IMG/VR virus record: IMGVR_UViG_3300029448_008110
Span: 620-27,718 of that record
DNA: 27,099 nt
Origin: a virus
Direction: 5' to 3' (one strand)
In this document: one piece after another, positions 23,685-27,099 of the stretch
How positions within the stretch are numbered: position 1 is the stretch's first letter
Layout of the letters: each line of letters opens with the position of its first letter
Position numbers and translations under genes: made by a program
Notes under the pieces: model-generated
The model's database searches: none
The model's input: the letters and a program-made list of their open reading frames with translations, nothing else
What the model was told of the DNA's origin: nothing

Positions 23685-24557
23685 ATGAGCAAGATAACAG
23701 ACACATTAAAAGAGGCTGCTAAAGATGTTCTTACTGAGGAAACTCTTGAAGAGATTCAAAATACATTTAACGAACAGTTAGAATCTAAAGCAGATGAACG
23801 TTCGAAGATTGCAGTAGCCGCTGCTCTCAACGAACAAGACGAGAAGTATGCTGAGAAGCTAGAAGCATTACTTGAAGCTATTGATAAAGATCATTGCCGT
23901 AAACTTAAAAGAGTGGTTGAGTCTTTAGATAATGATAGAACTAATAAACTCAAGCGAGTTATTAAAAAATATCAGTCTGAGCTCAATACTGAAGCGGTTA
24001 AGCTAAGAGATGCAATCGTAGAGAGTGCTTCTGAATACTTAGATTCTTATATTGATGAAGCTTTACCTGTTTCTTCTATTCAAGAAGCTGTTGATAATAA
24101 GAAAGCCTTAGGTATTCTTGAAAACTTCCGTCAGACTTTAGGTGTTGATCTTGCTCTTGCAAATGAAACTATCAGAGAAGGTGTTGTTGATGGTAAGAAA
24201 CAGTTAGATGAGTCTAATGAGCAGTTGAAAATTACTTCTCAGCAGCGTAATACCCTCGCAGAAGAGGTAGCTGAACTTAAAAAGACAATTTTCTTATCTG
24301 AAAAGACAAAAAACTTCGATGAAAAGAAGACTAATTTTATTACCAAAACATTCAAAGGTAAAGATTTAGACTTCATTCAAGAAAATTTTAAATATACGGT
24401 TAAAATGTTTGATAAAAAGCATACTGAAGCATTAGATATTCTTAAAGAAGATGCTATATCAAACTCTGAAATCAAAAACGAAGTCAAACAAGAATTGACA
24501 ACCGAATCAACCGATGTTAAAAATCCTTACGTAAGTGAATTATCGAGGATTATGTAA
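23685..24557 (+). CDS. 22: Prohead scaffold core protein, T4 gp22-like
   Basis: gp22 is the main scaffold inside the prohead, removed by gp21 before packaging. The 290-residue protein is highly charged and helical, with no aromatic-rich globular core. A near-repeat of about 14 residues occurs at 69-97 (C-R-K-L-K-R-V-V-E-S-L-D then T-N-K-L-K-R-V-I-K-K-Y), giving a coiled coil. EYLDSYIDEALP (117-128) and the C-terminal NPYVSELSRIM (280-290) are typical of gp22 homologues. Candidate gp21 cleavage sites of (L/I)-x-E form occur, for example L62-L63-E64 before Ala65. Position directly before gp23 agrees with T4 order. Confidence 0.93.
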   Translation: MSKITDTLKEAAKDVLTEETLEEIQNTFNEQLESKADERSKIAVAAALNEQDEKYAEKLEALLEAIDKDHCRKLKRVVESLDNDRTNKLKRVIKKYQSELNTEAVKLRDAIVESASEYLDSYIDEALPVSSIQEAVDNKKALGILENFRQTLGVDLALANETIREGVVDGKKQLDESNEQLKITSQQRNTLAEEVAELKKTIFLSEKTKNFDEKKTNFITKTFKGKDLDFIQENFKYTVKMFDKKHTEALDILKEDAISNSEIKNEVKQELTTESTDVKNPYVSELSRIM

Positions 24558-24635
24558 TTTTAACTTGTTGAGGTAATTTATTACCTGATCTCCAATGTAA
24601 AGGACCCTAACCAATAAAATATATTATATAAAATT
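24558..24635 (+). promoter_or_regulatory. gp23 leader with small hairpin and AT-rich promoter-like segment
   Basis: The 78-bp gap before the capsid gene has a perfect 6-bp hairpin, AGGTAA-TTTA-TTACCT (24571-24586). It is followed by an AT-rich TATATAAAAT segment (24625-24634) two bases before the ATG. The latter matches the late core TATAAATA at only 6 of 8 bases. The hairpin lacks a U-tract, so it is not an obvious terminator. It may be a 5' UTR element or part of a processing site if transcripts start upstream. Confidence 0.4.
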
Positions 24636-26105
24636 ATGAACGAAACACAAACACGACCAAATACTAATTATATTGACGGTAGTAGGGCTGAGCAATTGTT
24701 GGAGAAGTGGAGTCCAGTTTTGGACTATACCTCTAACAAGGTCAGCGCTATTCAAGATAGTCATACCCGTCTAAACACAGCCATGCTTTTGGAAAACCAA
24801 GAGCAATGGTGTATAGAAGAAGCCAATCAATCTGGTGCTGGAGGATCACTCGGCACTCCTGTTGGTAATACCGCACAAGGTGGTGGAGCATACAACACTA
24901 CTGATACATATTCAACAGGTGATTCTCGTTTACCGAAAATCCTCATTCCAATGATCCGTAGGACATTCCCTGAGTTGATTACTAACGAAATCGTTGGTGT
25001 TCAGCCTATGTCTGGACCTGTTGGTTTGGCATTCGCCTTGCGTTATAAGTACTCTGCAGATGGTATTGCTGGTGGCGCTGCTTCAGCTCCTGGTACACCT
25101 GAGACTACACCTGTTTCTGGTGGCGTTGATGGAGAATTAGGTTACAACTTACTCGATACGAGATACTCAGGTAAAGGTGGTACTCATGTTGATTCTCTCT
25201 CTTGGACAAGTTCTGATGGTGGAGCAGGAGTTAACGGAGTAGCATTCGCTGATGAAGATAAAGGTTTAGCTGCAGCACTTGCTTCTTTTGAATTAGATGG
25301 TGCCTCTGCAATGCCCACAGTTGAGCTTAGCTTTGAGAAAACAGCTGTTGAAGCTGGTACTCGTAGATTAGGCGCTCGCTGGTCTGTTGAATTAGAGCAG
25401 GATCTTAAGAACATGAATGGTATTGACGTTGACTCTGAGTTAACCAATGCTATGTCTTATGAGATTCAAGCTGAGATTGATCGTGAAATGATCATCCGTA
25501 TGATTCAGGCCTCTCTTGGTGGTACATCTGGTCAGCATTACTCAACATTCAACGTTGCATCTGCTGATGGTCGTTGGATGGCTGAGCGTAACCGTGCTGT
25601 CTATCAGAAGTTGATCATCGAAGCTAATAGAATGGCTGTACGTAACCGACGTGGCGCTGCTAACTTTATTGTTGCAACTCCTCGCGTCTGTTCTATTCTT
25701 GAGATGTTACCTGAGTTCAGCTGGATGCAAGTTGAAGGTAATGTTAATACAGCTCCTATTGGTGTTGCTAAAGTTGGTAACGTTGGTGGACGTTTTAATG
25801 TCTATCGCGATACTCGTACTGAAGCTCAGTATAACTTAACCGCAACAGATGATAATAAGGTTGAATATGCATTGCTTGGATACAAAGGACCAGAATACTA
25901 TGATTCTGGTATTATCTACTGTCCTTATATCCCTGTTATGATTCAGCGTTCTATCGATCCTAACGGATTCTATCCAAAGGTTGGTCTCTTAACCCGTTAC
26001 GGTGTTGTTGATCACTTATTTGGTGCTGAGAACTACTACCATGTAGTATTTATTACTGGTATGAATATTGCGACCGGTGCGAGTGAGCTCAAACCATACG
26101 CATAA
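24636..26105 (+). CDS. 23: Major capsid protein, T4 gp23-like
   Basis: gp23 forms the hexamers of the head shell. The 489-residue protein has the T4-like N-terminal LLEKWSPVLDYTSNKVS segment, LPKILIPMIRRTFPELITNEIVGVQPMSGPVGL, the insertion region with Gly/Ala/Ser-rich loops (about 150-200), ARWSVELEQDLKNMNGIDVDSEL, and QAEIDREMIIRMI. It closes with FYPKVGLLTRYGV and YYHVVFITGM. Likely gp21 cleavage sites in the N-terminal part are L51-L52-E53 and I60-E61-E62 before Ala63. Codon use differs from the glycan genes: arginine is mostly CGT/CGC instead of AGA and GC content is clearly higher. This suggests translational optimisation of a highly expressed gene. It ends before a strong terminator. 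Confidence 0.97.
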   Translation: MNETQTRPNTNYIDGSRAEQLLEKWSPVLDYTSNKVSAIQDSHTRLNTAMLLENQEQWCIEEANQSGAGGSLGTPVGNTAQGGGAYNTTDTYSTGDSRLPKILIPMIRRTFPELITNEIVGVQPMSGPVGLAFALRYKYSADGIAGGAASAPGTPETTPVSGGVDGELGYNLLDTRYSGKGGTHVDSLSWTSSDGGAGVNGVAFADEDKGLAAALASFELDGASAMPTVELSFEKTAVEAGTRRLGARWSVELEQDLKNMNGIDVDSELTNAMSYEIQAEIDREMIIRMIQASLGGTSGQHYSTFNVASADGRWMAERNRAVYQKLIIEANRMAVRNRRGAANFIVATPRVCSILEMLPEFSWMQVEGNVNTAPIGVAKVGNVGGRFNVYRDTRTEAQYNLTATDDNKVEYALLGYKGPEYYDSGIIYCPYIPVMIQRSIDPNGFYPKVGLLTRYGVVDHLFGAENYYHVVFITGMNIATGASELKPYA

Positions 26106-26133
26106 TCTAGTTAATACAGATTAGTAAATCAAA

Positions 26134-26157
26134 AAAGGCTCGCGAAAGCGAGCCTTT
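26134..26157. terminator. Bidirectional intrinsic terminator between gp23 and queF
   Basis: AAAGGCTCGC (26134-26143), a GAAA tetraloop (26144-26147) and GCGAGCCTTT (26148-26157) form a perfect 10-bp stem. A C-C-T-T-T-T follows on the plus strand. On the minus strand the stem is followed by a T run (the A run at 26131-26136). It therefore can end both the capsid operon and the convergent queF transcript. The surrounding sequence is AT-rich, so this GC-rich stem stands out. Confidence 0.93.
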
Positions 26158-26180
26158 CCTTTTATATGAACAACTACTTC

Positions 26181-27086
26181 TTACTGTCTACCTGTTTTAG
26201 ACCATGGTTCAGTCTCGTCCCACATTTTCTTCTCAATTAGATACTCATGAGAGCATCGCTGAGGATTAATATCCCAGCCACCTCGTCTTACATATAAGCA
26301 AGCAACTGATAACTCTGTAGGTTTATATCGTTCCCATAATCTACTATAAATAGTCTCACAAATCTCTTCATGGAAATGACATTCATCTCTAAATGATATA
26401 ATATACTTCATTAGACTATCATGAGTAGGTACAGACTGACCTTTGATATAGATATAAACATCTCCCCAATCGGGTTGAGATGTAACCCTGCAGTTACTCT
26501 TTAGTAGTCTTGAAAATACTTTAAAGGGTTTTCCTGCTTGTGAGTCATTATCTTTAAGTAAATCAGGAGTTTCAGAGTATACATCTATATCTAATGTTTT
26601 AAATCTCTCTTCTAAGCACTCATACGATGAGTGATCGTCTAAGAAATCCATATCTCCGTATTCTAATTCAATAGGATTAAATAACTGTACTTTGACATCA
26701 GTTTCAAGTAATTCACTAAGATCTTTAGATGCTCTTTCTTTAATACTACTAAATACTTCGCAGATATCTTTACCTAATTTCTCCATATTGAAACTATTCC
26801 AGTAAAGCTTCATAGATTTAGACTCTACAATGTATTTACTATCACAAGGGTATACTACTTTCGCGACAAAGGCCGTAGGGAGACCTGAATCTAACAAGGC
26901 AGACACCTCAAATCCATTCCATACATCACATCCAAAGAATGGAAGCGCCTCATCTTTTATATTTAGATGTTTCCTATTGTTAATTCTAGGCTCTCTTACA
27001 AGAAGAGATGGGTCGTATGTAGATTTATACTGACTAGATTTACCTAGGTGCTTGCTAATTGCGCTATTATCTAATGTATCACTCAT
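26181..27086 (-). CDS. queF: NADPH-dependent 7-cyano-7-deazaguanine (preQ0) reductase, bimodular type
   Basis: QueF reduces preQ0 to preQ1 with NADPH in the queuosine pathway. The 301-residue protein is the long E. coli-type form with two tunnelling-fold modules. The N-terminal part shows GKSSQYKSTYDPSLL (15-29), a VESKSMKLYWNSFN specificity motif (87-100) with Glu88, and LPFFGCDVW. The C-terminal module has the catalytic Cys199 in LLKSNCRVTSQPDWGD, Asp206, and FHEE with His239 and Glu240, then RRGGWDINPQR. All key residues are present. In phages, deazaguanine enzymes may serve tRNA queuosine or 7-deazaguanine DNA modification; no other pathway gene lies in the window. ATG 27086 leaves 13 bp to the edge. 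It is transcribed convergently with gp23. Confidence 0.97.
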   Translation of the reverse strand: MSDTLDNSAISKHLGKSSQYKSTYDPSLLVREPRINNRKHLNIKDEALPFFGCDVWNGFEVSALLDSGLPTAFVAKVVYPCDSKYIVESKSMKLYWNSFNMEKLGKDICEVFSSIKERASKDLSELLETDVKVQLFNPIELEYGDMDFLDDHSSYECLEERFKTLDIDVYSETPDLLKDNDSQAGKPFKVFSRLLKSNCRVTSQPDWGDVYIYIKGQSVPTHDSLMKYIISFRDECHFHEEICETIYSRLWERYKPTELSVACLYVRRGGWDINPQRCSHEYLIEKKMWDETEPWSKTGRQ

Positions 27087-27099
27087 AGTTCTAAAATTT

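Noticed and set aside
24571-24586. Hairpin before gp23 as an intrinsic terminator
   Set aside because: The stem is only 6 AT-rich base pairs and no T run follows. Terminating before the capsid gene would also be odd.
1-27099. CRISPR arrays, tRNA genes, insertion sequences or integrase sites
   Set aside because: Gaps between genes are too short (mostly under 60 bp). No direct-repeat array, cloverleaf sequence or transposase frame was seen.

Overview
The window is part of the genome of a T4-superfamily myovirus, most likely marine. It is AT-rich (roughly two thirds A+T by eye) and almost gapless. The right half carries recognisable T4-type morphogenesis genes in order: gp15-like sheath stabiliser, gp20 portal, a gp13-like neck protein, gp4 head-completion nuclease, gp21 prohead protease, a tiny prohead-core-like protein, gp22 scaffold and gp23 major capsid protein. 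The left edge holds a partial phoH-like gene diverging from thyX, a pairing familiar from marine T4-like phages. The host cannot be read directly. Almost no start codon has a Shine-Dalgarno sequence, which suggests a host or translation mode that depends little on SD pairing (Bacteroidota are one such group), but this remains inference.

Layout. (1) 1-187, minus: 5' end of a PhoH-like ATPase. (2) 315-968: thyX. (3) 987-14351: about 13.4 kb of tightly packed, often overlapping glycan genes. It contains a GT-B glycosyltransferase, a GmhA-like sugar-phosphate isomerase, GT25, a GT29-like (sialyltransferase-like) enzyme, a CMP-sugar synthetase fused to a cupin, an SDR, a sugar-phosphate cyclase of the dehydroquinate synthase superfamily, a class III aminotransferase, a DUF115/MAF-like protein, GT11 and GT10 fucosyltransferase-family enzymes, a ColD-like PLP dehydratase, a methyltransferase, GDP-mannose 4,6-dehydratase and a GDP-fucose synthase-like enzyme. 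(4) 14382-18121: a DUF366-like protein, a gp62-like clamp-loader small subunit, a gp31/GroES-like co-chaperonin, a DUF2693/WYL_2-like protein, an unknown protein and a DinG/XPD-type iron-sulphur helicase. (5) 18142-26105: the head/neck module. (6) 26134-26157: a strong bidirectional terminator. (7) 26181-27086, minus: a full-length E. coli-type QueF.

How the parts may work together. The last three sugar-nucleotide genes of the island (ColD-like, Gmd, Fcl/ColC-like) form a plausible route from GDP-mannose to GDP-L-colitose or a related 3,6-dideoxy sugar. Gmd plus Fcl alone would give GDP-L-fucose. GT10 and GT11 enzymes of the same block would transfer such a sugar. A second set (isomerase, cyclase, SDR, class III aminotransferase, CMP-sugar synthetase-cupin fusion, GT29-like transferase) looks like a pathway to an unidentified CMP-activated sugar, possibly a cyclitol or aminocyclitol. 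The acceptor is unknown: host surface polysaccharide, phage capsid or tail proteins, or phage DNA are all possible. This self-contained glycan island in a T4-like phage is the most unusual content of the window.
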